NCBI GenBank assembly: GCA_020186115.1
Contig: WSYJ01000130.1
Span: forward strand, 124,001 to 188,000
Direction of reading: 5' to 3'
Source of the DNA: Histomonas meleagridis
Taxonomy: Eukaryota > Parabasalia > Tritrichomonadida > Dientamoebidae
DNA: 64,000 bases
The position numbers and the translations under genes are program-made. The notes below the pieces were generated by a model. That model searched no databases and was not told the origin of the DNA. It saw nothing but the letters and a program-made list of their open reading frames with translations. This document shows, one piece after another, positions 29,988 through 40,499 of this stretch (its first letter is position 1; each line of letters begins with the position of its first letter).

Positions 29988-30289
29988 CTCTAAATATGAC
30001 AGATGTTATCGGAACGGTTAATATTTTGCCACTAAACGGTCGGCAATGATATAGACAAACTTTTTGAGAAAAATATTCAAAAAAGTGACTTTTAAGTTGA
30101 ACAAATTTATTTTTCAGGAAAAACTTTCATAGTTTTTTTCTTTATGTTGAATAGCTGATATACAATAAAGTGTGTGAAGAATATTCTTTTAGTGATATAT
30201 TGAAGAAAAAAAACGATTGATCTGCTTATTATCGAAATATTATTATTAAAAAAATATATTATGAGATTAATCTCTTGTTTTATTTGAAA

Positions 30290-30432
30290 TTTATTTTAAT
30301 AATTTTGGTTTTCAAAATAATATTTGGAAATTATTTAATACAGCACTTATGTATGCATCTGAAAATGGTTATATAGAAATAGTTAAATTACTTCTTATGA
30401 TTTCCCCCAAATCATCACAAAGAAGCAATTGA
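30290..30432 (+). pseudogene. Isolated ankyrin-repeat fragment with its spacer
   Basis: TTTCAAAATAATATTTGGAAATT is followed by codons for TALMYASENGYIEIVKLLL, then the frame runs into LMISPKSSQRSN-stop. Both the ankyrin unit and the preceding spacer closely match the 170-bp units at 23700-24108. One unit alone, with no gene around it, indicates a dispersed fragment. Confidence 0.65.
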
Positions 30433-31433
30433 GATCTCTATGCCCACATGTATTCATACATTGTATTTAATAAGTTACATATTCTTGTTTTTCCATCTAT
30501 TATGCATAAACAAAACCACAGCCAATATTGTAATCAGACACAATAATAATATTTTTACTTTAATATTTTATCATTATCAAAAGCATTTGAATTATTTTAG
30601 TTAAAACATCTTAGTTACATTGGTTAATTACTTTAGTAAAATACTAAAGGTTGGAGAAAGGTTTTTGTATTGGAGAAGGGAAGTTGCTATTAGGCTTTCA
30701 AGAGACAAGTCTAAGGTTGGCCAAAAGGAACAACCAAAAAAAAAATTATGTTATTTGAATTGAAAACTTCCAATCAATTATAATTTAACCACCACTTATA
30801 TAACCTAGTAATGCTATTGCATGTTCTTGCTATAGTAGACCAAACCAAACCAATATCTACTTATTATTGTTAGATCTAACAATAAATGATTTCTATCATG
30901 ATTCTAAATTTTATGTTTTTGATGAATTGATTGCTTTCTGTTGTTGGTCAATTGACTGAGTCAACGACTGATATATTACAGATATGTGTGTATGTATATA
31001 ATTTAAAAAATAGTAACAAACATTTCTAAACATTTATTAAATATCTATTTTTATGTTGATGATAAATAAAAGACTCTGATTATTTCCTTCATGAGAGTTT
31101 TTTATTCACTGTTAAACGTTAATTTGGCTGACTATGCTAACTTACAGTTTTATAAAATTCATATGGTTATTACTTATGGAAATTTCATTTTTACTCATCA
31201 AACATCTATTTTTGCATTGGGTATTTCTAAATCCAAACAGCTCGAACGCCCACGAAGTTACTGTTTCCAAGGCACTCACGAAAAGTGAAAAAATCGGTTG
31301 CGCCTTCGGCCGACAAAGAATTCTTTTAAAAAGTTCAACCGCTTCATTCAATCCACAGATTATTTTATCGTCCCCACAAAACCTGTGGTCTTGATTGGGC
31401 AACTTTTTCAAGTACTTTTTCTTTTTCCACACA

Positions 31434-31441
31434 AAAAAGTG
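31434..31441 (+). promoter_or_regulatory. AAAAAGTG core-promoter-like motif
   Basis: AAAAAAGTGACGTAACCG lies 40 nt before the Rab ATG; it is followed by GTAACCGCC, resembling the AACCG motif. Confidence 0.45.
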
Positions 31442-31480
31442 ACGTAACCGCCTAACATTGTACAGGAACAGCTGACCAAG

Positions 31481-32074
31481 ATGTCCTTCGATTACATGTT
31501 TAAGCTTCTTGTCGTTGGAGAATCCGGCGTGGGCAAAACGTGCATGCTTTTGCGTTTCGCAGATGACTCATTTGAAGATAATTTCTTGTCAACAATTGGC
31601 GTCGATTTTAAAGTGAAAGAAATTGTTGTAGATAACCAGAAAGTTAAGCTTCAAATCTGGGATAGCGCAGGTCAAGAAAGATTTAGAAACATTACAGCAA
31701 GTTATTATAGAAACAGTTCTGCCATTATCATAGTATACGATATAACAAGCCATGAATCATTCAGCAAAGTTTCAGAGTGGATCGAGGAAGTTCGCGGTTT
31801 TGTTCCAAATTCACCTCTTCTTCTTGTTGGAAACAAATGTGATTTAGAAGATAAAAGGCAAGTTTCATATGAAGAAGGAGAAGCATTTGCAAAGAAAAAC
31901 AATATAATGTTCTTAGAAACATCAGCAAAGACACGTCATAACATTGATGCAACATTCCAAGAGATTGCTCGTCAATTAATTAAGGACGCCGCAAACAAGC
32001 CAAAGTTTGAAACAGCGAATAAAATTAATATTGACTCCAAGTCATCTAAGCAAAAGGGAAAGTGCTGTCACTAA
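31481..32074 (+). CDS. Rab GTPase, Rab1/Rab8-like
   Basis: The product is 197 residues. All Ras-fold motifs are intact: GESGVGKT (P loop, ~13-20), Thr of switch I in LSTIGVDFKVKEI, WDSAGQERFR (switch II), GNKCDLE and ETSAK. RabF-type segments (IGVDFKVKEI, KLQIWDSAGQERF) place it in the Rab1/8/10/35 branch. It ends KCCH, a CCX prenylation signal. A membrane-trafficking switch, most likely exocytic. Trichomonads have very large Rab families, so one-to-one orthology should not be assumed. Confidence 0.93.
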   Translation: MSFDYMFKLLVVGESGVGKTCMLLRFADDSFEDNFLSTIGVDFKVKEIVVDNQKVKLQIWDSAGQERFRNITASYYRNSSAIIIVYDITSHESFSKVSEWIEEVRGFVPNSPLLLVGNKCDLEDKRQVSYEEGEAFAKKNNIMFLETSAKTRHNIDATFQEIARQLIKDAANKPKFETANKINIDSKSSKQKGKCCH

Positions 32075-32163
32075 AGCGTTAATTTATGATTTTTCGGTTT
32101 TTAACATTAAATTTAAATTTTGACCTTTTATGAAATACTTCAGTTTTATATTTAGAAATTTTA

Positions 32164-33378
32164 ATGTTTCCTTCGCGTCCTCTTGTTAAATTAGACGAAA
32201 CAACAGCTGCTATGAATCTTTCATGGGTTAACATTCATTCAAATGATTGGCTAAATGTTATACGTGGAACAAGAATTTTAGGACTTGCAAGACAACTTGA
32301 ATGTTTAGCTAAATACTCTATAGATATGTTTAAAGATCTTACTACATTAATGAATGAAACAACGAAAAAATATGATAATATAGTGAAAAAGATAGATGTT
32401 GTTACTGGATTGCTTAAAAATGCAAAAGTTGATCCTAAAAACTTAGGGAAAAATGAAAGTAGAACTCAACCAGAAAGCAAAGATACAAATCAATTTAGTA
32501 TAAAAAGAACAATAATGTCAGAAGCAATGATCCAAACAGCTTTACCTCCACCTGATTTTTCTGGATTTAATAAAATTGAAAATGATTACTTAAAGGCAAC
32601 AGGAAAAGCTACAAATAATGTAGATTTCAACAAATATTTTTCTGATCCAGGTTTCTTCAAACGTCAGTATGTATTTGAGTTATTTGAGCAGTATCAAAAA
32701 GAAAAAGAAGAAATCAAAAAAGAAATACGTGCTACACGTGCTAAAAAGAAACAAGAGTCAACAAAAACATATACCAAAAAATCAAATGTTAAAAGAACAA
32801 AAAAACCAAATGCTCAAGTAAAATATGAGCCTTCCCATAATGTCAACAAAGAAGATATAAAACCTTCTCAACCTAAAGTTAAACAAGAAGAAAAACCTCA
32901 ACCAACAAAAGCACAAGATGAGAAAAAAGGAAAATTGAAGTTTATTAAAATTTTCCATAAGAAAACACAACAACAGACACATACACCACGACACCGTCAA
33001 CGTACAGTTAGAATTCCAGAACCAAGTCAAGAAAATACACATGACTCTGAGACAACTTCAATAGCAGCTCCTCCTCCACCTCCACCTCCTCCCCCACCAG
33101 AACCTTTAAAATCCACACCCACAACTTCTTCTCCACCAATAACAACAAGTAAGCAAACAATTTCTCACCTTGATTTAATCAAAGCAGGGAATTTTGGTTT
33201 GAAGAGTGTGGATAAAACTGAAAAAAGACCTGCACCAATTAAAAAGTTTGATGAAGTTGATCCAAATACTTTATCGGTACAAGAAATCCTCCAACAAGCA
33301 GCTATCATTCGAGAAGCTGTAGCATGTTCAGATTCATCTTCTGAGAATGAGGAATCAGAATCATCAACAACATGGTAA
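32164..33378 (+). CDS. SCAR/WAVE-type Arp2/3 activator
   Basis: The product is 404 residues with the complete SCAR layout. The N-terminal SCAR homology region (~15-95, GTRILGLARQLECLAKYSID...IVKKIDVVTGLL) would join the WAVE complex helical bundle. A Lys-rich basic region, a poly-Pro run (ten Pro near 303-312) for profilin/SH3, and a C-terminal VCA follow: WH2-like HLDLIKAGNFGLKSV, connector-like TLSVQEILQQAAIIREAV and an acidic tail ending in Trp (SSSENEESESSTTW). It drives branched-actin protrusion. N-terminal sequence favours SCAR over WASP or WASH. Confidence 0.88.
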   Translation: MFPSRPLVKLDETTAAMNLSWVNIHSNDWLNVIRGTRILGLARQLECLAKYSIDMFKDLTTLMNETTKKYDNIVKKIDVVTGLLKNAKVDPKNLGKNESRTQPESKDTNQFSIKRTIMSEAMIQTALPPPDFSGFNKIENDYLKATGKATNNVDFNKYFSDPGFFKRQYVFELFEQYQKEKEEIKKEIRATRAKKKQESTKTYTKKSNVKRTKKPNAQVKYEPSHNVNKEDIKPSQPKVKQEEKPQPTKAQDEKKGKLKFIKIFHKKTQQQTHTPRHRQRTVRIPEPSQENTHDSETTSIAAPPPPPPPPPPEPLKSTPTTSSPPITTSKQTISHLDLIKAGNFGLKSVDKTEKRPAPIKKFDEVDPNTLSVQEILQQAAIIREAVACSDSSSENEESESSTTW

Positions 33379-33630
33379 ATCAAGCTTACGTTTTTTCTTT
33401 AAAACTAAAAGGTTTTCCTTTTATTAATTGACAATATCTTTTCTAAAAGATTAATCAAAATATTTTATAAATTTCATTAATATCCAATTGTTTAGAGCAT
33501 TTTAAAGTACATCATTAATATTCTAAACTTATCATTTATATGATATGAAACAAAAGAAAATATTCTAATTCGAACAACTTTGATAATTTATACATAAAGA
33601 ACAAAATTACAATAGACATTAACTGGCATT

Positions 33631-36600
33631 TTATTCCTCAATAATTCTATTTCTTGTTCTTGACCTTGATGCCATTGCAGCACATAACTTAAACATTGGC
33701 GTGAACAAATTGTGAGATTTATCCCACACCGTTGGGGGGTCCTGTTTTTCACTGTGCACGTAATCGGCCTGTAGACCGTTAGCCTGACTTTTTTCGATAT
33801 CGACCAAATACGTTGGCTGAAACTTTGACTGTGCAGCAATTTCCTGAACTCTTAATCTTTGAGTTCTTGAAGGCAACAAATTTGCGAACAGCGCTTGTAT
33901 GAACAACACAGGCATAGTTGCTGCCGAAGTAATCATTATGACAACTATCCAATGTAAAGGGTTCGAATAAGTTCTCCATAAAGCAGAATAAATACTTCTA
34001 CAAATGGACAAATTATTCACCAAATTTGCTAACAAAGTAAATATCAAATAAATTAACCAATTACCCCAAATGAAGACGAAGTTCATCGACGTATAAAACT
34101 TAGTATCAATAGTCACAGTAATTAAAACAATTAAAATCACAGAAGTAAATTGTATTTGTTGGAATTCACTTAATGACATCGGAGATCCATCGAAATCAGT
34201 GATCGAATCGATTGGAAATGAATAGTTCGCAAACACAATGATAATGATCGCTTGATATATGGCACGTATTACCCACCAGAAGAATGTTCTCGGGTTACAA
34301 AATCCTCTTAAACTTGAGTCCTTATAAAGATATGGATGTAAATACACTGTCGTCTCATCAATATCCTTATCGAATATGAAGAAGATGACAGGTAATATAG
34401 TAAAGATCGCATTATAACACATTAAGTTAAAATCATTAAGTAAACCTGCGCCTGAAAATCCATTCCAAAACAAATATCCAATTTGTATCAATGCAATAAT
34501 GATAGACTTATAAAAACAAAACTGTGTGAGCCATGATGTTCGATAATATGATAATCGTCCATGTATTAACAATAACTTTGGTAATGAATTGAAACGATTA
34601 ATTGCAAAGTCGGATGCAATCGATGCTTGTCGTCCTTCTTTACCAATGATCCCAATGCCAATATGTGCTGTACGAATCATCGTGACATCATTACCTCCGT
34701 CACCTATAGCTAATGTAACTTTTCCTAACGATTGAATCGCTTCGACATATCTCGCTTTTTGTTTTGGTGTAGTACGAGCACATATTACACACTTCGCTTT
34801 GCTCGCTGTCTCTGCAAACTCTTTCTTAAGTGGGCCTAAGAATTGTTCCGTTAATGGCGATGAGCCTTCTAAGACTAAATAAAAGGTTCGATTAGGTTTC
34901 GCATATTCATTAACTTCATTCAACAATTCAAGTGGATCAGCTTCAATGTTCGGATTCGTTAAGAAGATAAGTTCGCCATCATTAGAAATAAGACGTGTGG
35001 AACGCGCAATCTTAATGGATGTGTTCATTAAGTCGCCAGTGACCATCCAAACATGAATTCCGGCTTCGCGTAACATTTCAATCGTTTGTGGTACATCATC
35101 TTGAAGACGATCTTCAATACCTGCGCAGCCAATGAGTCGTAAATTTCCTTCAAATTCAGTGTAGATTTGATTCTCCATCTCTTCTCTGTTCTGAATGTTT
35201 TGTTGCGCGGTGTGAAGTCGTGATTTAAAGTCATCATACTCTGTTTCTGAGATCTCTTTATAGGCCATAGCCATAACACGTAAACCTAATGATGAAAATG
35301 AATCAACTTGTGGAACAAATTCTTCATATTTTTCAGTACAAAAGTTGGTGATAACTTCATGTGCTCCTTTGGAATATAAATAGATTTGATTGGTGTCTTG
35401 ATCACGAACTATGACAGACATTCGCTTACGATTGAAAGTAAATGGTAAGACACCAAGCTTTTCAAAGGTCTTCTTGGAAAATTCTAAACTTTGTGATTCA
35501 ATTTCAATTGTATGTTCAGTAATATTGATTTGGAATCCTAACCTATTAAGACCTTCAAGAAAACATACTTCTTCAGGTGATTGACCTTCATATATAAAAC
35601 CATTTGGTGCATCTTCTTCTAAAATTTGCTTTAAGGAATGACATAAAGCAAGATTAAGAACTAATTGCCTGGTCCATCCATATTGTAGAACTGCTTCCTC
35701 ATCTAATATGGATGGTTTTCCATCTGGTTGTTTAGGCAAAGGTTGCCCTTTCTCCGAGAGACCGTTTAACTGGAAGAGCTGTGTAAAGCTCTCATCTTCA
35801 AATATATCTTCGGCTTTTTCAGAATGCCCATAGAAATTTTTGTGAACGGCAACTTTTTTAAGACGCATTTCATTTTCTGTCATCGTGCCGGTTTTATCAC
35901 TGAAAATGTATTCAATTGAACCTAAATCTTCGATACAACTTGAGTTATTAACTAAAGGGCGGATCTTACGTTGAAAATCATACATGGTAATATCATTTCT
36001 GATCCATGTAGCATAAACACATTTACAAATATCAAGAATAACTTTAAATGATATTGGAATTAAAATTGATGTAAGTAAATATGTTCGGAAATATAAAATA
36101 TACTTTTCAGTTCCTGCGCTTATATCAAGGCGTAGGTATGGCGCTGTGGTTTTCATTTGATCCATTTTCCAGTTACCAATTGATCCCCAAATAATTGGAA
36201 GAAGAACTTGGAAAACAAAAAGACAAATGATACACTTGTCAAGGAACTTTTCAATCTGTGTCCATTTTGTTGGTGGTTTGGTTGAGTTTTTACCAAGTTT
36301 TGTAAGATTTCCATTATAACAAACCATTCCATAAATAAAATCAGCATTACGAAGAAATGTACCGGCTTGGATAAGCTGATTCTCATTCATTGCAATTGCA
36401 CTACTTGGACCATCTTTTTCAAGGAAAATTGTGCTGTCAAAATAATATATTTCTGGATTAGGTGCACTACACTCAATAACAACATTTGTTGTTTTGAGGC
36501 CTTCTAGCCCAAGGTTCTGTGTTAATGGTTTTGCTGATCTTTCTTTAAGATTTGTTTCTCCATCAAGATTTGATGTTTCAATACAACATTTTCCATCTTC

Positions 36601-37056
36601 ACGTGATGTATATAAAACTGCAATATCGGCGGGTGATTCTTGATTACGATTTAACATTATAATATCACCAGGATAAAGTTGTTCTGAAATTATTTCAACT
36701 TCTTGACCATCACGAATAGTTCTAAAAGGTCGTTGATTAAACCTTTTATCTTGCATATGTTGACCATAGTCATCAATACCTTCACGAATGAAAGTAATTG
36801 CGAAAATAATAACAATTGGTGCCCAGGTTGTGATTGGATTTGTTGGAGATACTTCTTCCCAAAGCTGTAAACAGCCAATTAATATGAAATAGAAGTTCAT
36901 AAAACGCCTAATATGTGTCCATATGATAAGAGGAAGAAAAGTAAAAACATTATACTTGCTATTTACAACCTTGTTATTTCCGTAATGCTTGTTTGATTCT
37001 GATGAGTTTGAGCGAATGATACGATTCTCTGTTTCTTCGTGTTTGCAGCAACTCAT
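33631..37056 (-). CDS. P4-ATPase phospholipid flippase
   Basis: The start is the ATG at 37056 (MSCCKHEETENRII); the frame is open upstream only to TTG. 1141 residues, normal for P4-ATPases. Motifs: actuator SNLDGETNLKERSA; the TM4 motif PISF (family PISL); phosphorylation site FSDKTGTMTENEM; nucleotide-domain KGAHEVITNFC; VTGDLMNTS; and hinge GDGGNDVTMIRTAHIGIGI. About ten membrane helices are visible, two N-terminal, two centred on PISF and six at the C-terminus. It moves aminophospholipids to the cytosolic leaflet, usually with a CDC50 partner. MSCC at the N-terminus could be acylated. Confidence 0.93.
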   Translation of the reverse strand: MSCCKHEETENRIIRSNSSESNKHYGNNKVVNSKYNVFTFLPLIIWTHIRRFMNFYFILIGCLQLWEEVSPTNPITTWAPIVIIFAITFIREGIDDYGQHMQDKRFNQRPFRTIRDGQEVEIISEQLYPGDIIMLNRNQESPADIAVLYTSREDGKCCIETSNLDGETNLKERSAKPLTQNLGLEGLKTTNVVIECSAPNPEIYYFDSTIFLEKDGPSSAIAMNENQLIQAGTFLRNADFIYGMVCYNGNLTKLGKNSTKPPTKWTQIEKFLDKCIICLFVFQVLLPIIWGSIGNWKMDQMKTTAPYLRLDISAGTEKYILYFRTYLLTSILIPISFKVILDICKCVYATWIRNDITMYDFQRKIRPLVNNSSCIEDLGSIEYIFSDKTGTMTENEMRLKKVAVHKNFYGHSEKAEDIFEDESFTQLFQLNGLSEKGQPLPKQPDGKPSILDEEAVLQYGWTRQLVLNLALCHSLKQILEEDAPNGFIYEGQSPEEVCFLEGLNRLGFQINITEHTIEIESQSLEFSKKTFEKLGVLPFTFNRKRMSVIVRDQDTNQIYLYSKGAHEVITNFCTEKYEEFVPQVDSFSSLGLRVMAMAYKEISETEYDDFKSRLHTAQQNIQNREEMENQIYTEFEGNLRLIGCAGIEDRLQDDVPQTIEMLREAGIHVWMVTGDLMNTSIKIARSTRLISNDGELIFLTNPNIEADPLELLNEVNEYAKPNRTFYLVLEGSSPLTEQFLGPLKKEFAETASKAKCVICARTTPKQKARYVEAIQSLGKVTLAIGDGGNDVTMIRTAHIGIGIIGKEGRQASIASDFAINRFNSLPKLLLIHGRLSYYRTSWLTQFCFYKSIIIALIQIGYLFWNGFSGAGLLNDFNLMCYNAIFTILPVIFFIFDKDIDETTVYLHPYLYKDSSLRGFCNPRTFFWWVIRAIYQAIIIIVFANYSFPIDSITDFDGSPMSLSEFQQIQFTSVILIVLITVTIDTKFYTSMNFVFIWGNWLIYLIFTLLANLVNNLSICRSIYSALWRTYSNPLHWIVVIMITSAATMPVLFIQALFANLLPSRTQRLRVQEIAAQSKFQPTYLVDIEKSQANGLQADYVHSEKQDPPTVWDKSHNLFTPMFKLCAAMASRSRTRNRIIEE

Positions 37057-37660
37057 CCCTTTTTGAAGACGGAAAACGGCTCTATTCAATTTGTTTGATT
37101 TACTCCGCTTGAAATAAGAGGAAAAAAATGTCAGCAAATTCCGGCTTTAAAGAAGTGTTTGAAAAAATATAAAGTCAAATGAAATATTACTCATACTTTA
37201 ATTGGATTCTGTAACATGAATTTAGAAAATATTTTCTGATGGAAATTTCTTTTTCGCTTAAACCACAAAAGAGGGAAAACCCACGCAAAATTTGAAATGG
37301 TCAGCTTTTAATTCAGAAGAAAACCTCCATTTTCACCAAAATAAATCTTTGAATAAATTCAAATTCTGTGTGTTTTTAGATAACGGCAGAAGGGTGCCCT
37401 GTGAGCCACGTTGAAAATTGGCAAAACAACAATAAACTTTTTCAATAGATTCAAAAAATTGTATCATATAACGGTCGTTTATGTAGCTACATCGACAGTT
37501 TGTCAAACTCAAATTTACATCATGTTGAGTCAAAAAGCAGTTTTGATACATGTCAAAAAGTTCTATCGTAGAATTACACGAAGCTTTTTAGTGCACCCTA
37601 ACGGATGATGAAGGTTTCATAAAATAATTCAAATGGCACTTTTTTGTTATAATCTGTAAC
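37057..37660. other. Divergent intergenic region, P4-ATPase / thioredoxin reductase
   Basis: This 604-bp region carries a cluster of the local motifs: TAACGG at 37381-37386, GGGTGCCC at 37392-37399, ATAACGGTCG near 37469, TTCTATCG near 37561 and CACTTTTTT at 37637-37645. The number suggests more than one promoter; a small gene lost from the middle is possible. No open frame has family features. Confidence 0.35.
37637..37645 (-). promoter_or_regulatory. CACTTTTTT (reverse of AAAAAGTG) before thioredoxin reductase
   Basis: The motif in inverted orientation begins 24 nt before the ATG at 37661; the minus strand reads AAAAAAGTGCC. Confidence 0.4.
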
Positions 37661-38602
37661 ATGTCAACTTATGACTGGAGTCAAGCCGAAAAGGTCGATG
37701 TAATAGTTGTTGGAAGTGGTCCAGCAGGAAGCACAGCTGCACTTTATATCGCCCGTGCTGGTTATAGTCCAATTGTTCTTCATGGTGAAGTCCCAGGAGG
37801 CCAACTTACCACAACAACAGAAATCGAAAACTTCCCTGGCTGGACAGGTACTGGACCAGATCTTGTCATGAAAATTGAAGAACAAGCTACAGCTGCTGGT
37901 GCCGAATATCGATTTGAGCATATTACTGAATGTGATCTTCTTACAACTCCAAAGAAGATATCAACTGATTGCGATACTCACTATCTTGCTAACGTTGTTA
38001 TTATTGCCACTGGTGCAAGTGCAATGTATCTTGGTTTACCAAATGAGGAAAGATTAAAGATGCATGGAGTCTCTGGATGTGCTACTTGTGATGGACCCTT
38101 ATATCGTGGCAAAGATGTTGTCGTTGTAGGAGGTGGTGATGCTGCAGTCGAAGAAGCATTATTCTTATCACACATAGCTAAGTCTGTTAAACTTATTCAC
38201 CGTCGTGACCAACTTCGTGCATCTCTCCCAATGAAGAAGAAGATCGAAGCATCAACTGTTCAAATCGTTTGGGATACAATTATTACCGATGTTCTCGGAC
38301 AAGATCATGTCACTGGCCTTAAGGTCAAGAACGTGAAGACGAACGAGGAGAAAGAAATTGAGTGCGAAGCTTTATTCGTCGCAATCGGTCACACACCAGC
38401 AACAAAACCATTCCGTGGCCAATTAGAATGTGATCAACAAGGATACATTATAACACACGGTACACCTGCAACAAACATTCCTGGCGTATTTGCAGCTGGT
38501 GATTGTGCTGATCGTGTGTATCGCCAAGCAATCACATCAGCAGGAACTGGATGCCAGGCAGCATTGCTTGCAGAAAGGTACTTACAGGAAATTGCTAAAT
38601 AA
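37661..38602 (+). CDS. Thioredoxin reductase, bacterial (low-Mr) type
   Basis: The product is 313 residues, typical of the low-molecular-weight class. FAD site GSGPAGSTAALYIARAG (~16-32), GGQLTTTTEIENFPG, redox-active CATCDGP (~140), NADPH site VVGGGDAAVEEALFLSHI with HRR, and the C-terminal FAD motif GVFAAGDCADRVYRQAITSAGTGCQAAL. It reduces thioredoxin with NADPH. Trichomonads are known to use this bacterial-type enzyme in peroxide defence. Codon use suggests high expression. No organelle-type presequence is present: the protein starts directly with MSTYDWSQAEKVD. Confidence 0.95.
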   Translation: MSTYDWSQAEKVDVIVVGSGPAGSTAALYIARAGYSPIVLHGEVPGGQLTTTTEIENFPGWTGTGPDLVMKIEEQATAAGAEYRFEHITECDLLTTPKKISTDCDTHYLANVVIIATGASAMYLGLPNEERLKMHGVSGCATCDGPLYRGKDVVVVGGGDAAVEEALFLSHIAKSVKLIHRRDQLRASLPMKKKIEASTVQIVWDTIITDVLGQDHVTGLKVKNVKTNEEKEIECEALFVAIGHTPATKPFRGQLECDQQGYIITHGTPATNIPGVFAAGDCADRVYRQAITSAGTGCQAALLAERYLQEIAK

Positions 38603-39491
38603 AAAGAAACAATTCCCTATAAAATATTTTCCTTATCGTATACAATATTTACAATTTATGAGAAAGTTCTATTTGCAAATATACATTTGCGGAATTATCG
38701 AATACAAATATATTTACTTATGGTATTGAAGAACATTTGATTGATTAAATGTGTGTAAAGTTTCAACTAATTGTATACATGAAATCATTCAAATTAATTT
38801 AAGTGTTAACAAAGATATTGATATATTCGCTTTCAAATTAGAAATTTAAATTTAATAATTATTAAATTCTTTTTTTAGATTTTCAAATAAAAGTGCTGTT
38901 TTTATAATATAATGTGTTGTATAAAAGTGGCATTTTATTTTTGTTTACATAGAATATTTTATTAATCATAAATTTGAATATGGGTTTTTGAATGAATTGA
39001 GTCGATTCGGTTTGTGTTTCATAAGCTCATTCAATCAAAATGTTTAAACCGAAACCAATGATGTTTTTTGTGTCGATATCTGGTCAATGTATTCAAAAAC
39101 ATAAATTGAGAATTTCATATGATTTTATTCATTGTTTCATAAGTTTCATTCAAGTTCAGACGATACTTCATCTCAATCACAATTTCAATATAGAAATCAC
39201 AACTCTTTGACTTATGTTACATATGTTTTATTGGAATCTCTACAGTAAGACAAAATCCATTAAATTTTATTATGTATTGAAGAAAAAAAAATCTCAAAAT
39301 TCCTTACATTCATTTATATGTCCATGAATGCAATATAAGAATATTCAACTTGTTTCGAGCTTCGCTATCATCACAGATGAACAGGTTTTAGAATTAAATA
39401 CTTTACACAAATAAATATTCAATAATCTGCACAGCCAATTCTGGATTCGAAAATTCAATTTCAATGCATGTAATAATGTTTATTTAATATA
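38603..39491. other. Intergenic gap, nothing recognised
   Basis: 889 bp of AT-rich DNA between the ends of converging genes. I looked for coding remnants and inverted repeats and found nothing convincing. Confidence 0.3.
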
Positions 39492-40499
39492 TTATTCAGC
39501 GAAAGTATATGGGGCATTAACACCTCGTCTTGATTCTGGCATTCTCAACAAGTGGTATCTGTTTGAGAGTATCTTATTATTTGAAAATGAAGGAGGAACG
39601 CCAATTCTTTGGCTTAGCGGTTTTTCTGTATTGCTTCGTGAGCTGCACATAGCAGAGTAACTGTATTTTTTAATACTTTCAAATATAGGATAACGAAGTA
39701 ATTTTGTAATTGGTTCTCTCCTAGCCGGATTTATCGTAGTCATAGCCCGAATCAACCTACAAAACTCTGAATCTGCACTAGGTGGAAATGTAATAACTCC
39801 TGATTTGATAGCAAACTCTAGTTCATCCATACCACGAACCGCCCATGGAAGTCTTCCAAATGCCAAGAAATAAAATGTTATTCCAAGTGACCAAATGTCG
39901 GCCAAAAATGGATCTGTATTCTGTCTGCTGATTATCTCTGGTGCCATAAAAGGAAGTGATCCTGCAAAGCTTTTCAGGCTTTTTCCTTTTTTAATCTTTT
40001 TACTTAGACCAAAGTCAGCAAGCTTTGGTCTTCCATAATTATCTAATAGTATGTTTGCTGGACTTATATCTCTATGCGCAATGTTTTGTTCGTGACAGTG
40101 TAGAAGCGCTTTCAGTATTTGGTAGCAATATGAATACAATTTTGGTGGTCTTATCGGACCTTCCTTTTCGATCAAATCTCTAAGTGATCCGCCTCTGCAA
40201 TATTCCAGAACAATGTATAAGCTTGTATGTGTTGAATCAAAGAAGAACTCGTACATTGAAATAATGTTTGGATGACAAAGCCTAATAAGTGTTGTTGCTT
40301 CATTTTTTGTTGTGTTAAATTCTGATTCTTCTTGTTTGATTATTTTGACGCAAAAATCTTGATTGTATTTTTCTGATCTAACAAGAAATACTGAACCAAA
40401 GCCACCAACTCCTACAAATCTTTTAAAACGGTAGTTATGTTCTGGTAAAATTTCTTGTATTTCTGCAAGATTAATTTTAGGAACTGAACGAAGGAGCAT
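39492..40499 (-). CDS. Serine/threonine protein kinase
   Basis: The product is 335 residues. A complete kinase domain (~24-285): glycine loop VGVGGFGSVFLV, ATP-binding Lys in FCVKIIKQ, Glu in KNEATTLIRL, catalytic HRDISPANILLDN, DFG in LADFGLSK, APE in FMAPEII, and DIWSLGITFYFLAFGRLPW. The C-terminal ~45 residues are a short basic/Ser-rich tail. The overall form resembles the CAMK/AMPK-like or ULK-like kinases that are numerous in trichomonads; finer class is not assignable. HRD has Ser where Lys is usual after Ile-x: HRDIS-PAN replaces HRDLKPEN, so the catalytic-loop Lys is absent. Activity may still be possible. Confidence 0.9.
   Translation of the reverse strand: MLLRSVPKINLAEIQEILPEHNYRFKRFVGVGGFGSVFLVRSEKYNQDFCVKIIKQEESEFNTTKNEATTLIRLCHPNIISMYEFFFDSTHTSLYIVLEYCRGGSLRDLIEKEGPIRPPKLYSYCYQILKALLHCHEQNIAHRDISPANILLDNYGRPKLADFGLSKKIKKGKSLKSFAGSLPFMAPEIISRQNTDPFLADIWSLGITFYFLAFGRLPWAVRGMDELEFAIKSGVITFPPSADSEFCRLIRAMTTINPARREPITKLLRYPIFESIKKYSYSAMCSSRSNTEKPLSQRIGVPPSFSNNKILSNRYHLLRMPESRRGVNAPYTFAE

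Larger units (their letters stand above)
29988..31480. other. Long intergenic region containing an ankyrin fragment
   Basis: Near 30010-30045 two AACGG motifs (GGAACGGTTAA, TAAACGGTCGG) probably belong to the peptidase promoter. 30290-30432 holds an isolated ankyrin fragment (separate entry). 30640-30745 reads on plus as YWRREVAIRLSRDKSKVGQK without a start, possibly another relic. The remainder is AT-rich, and the small open frames at 31091-31432 on both strands lack family features. Confidence 0.35.

Noticed and set aside
31091-31432. Several 60-96-codon open frames on both strands before the Rab gene
   Set aside because: They overlap one another in different frames and none has family features.
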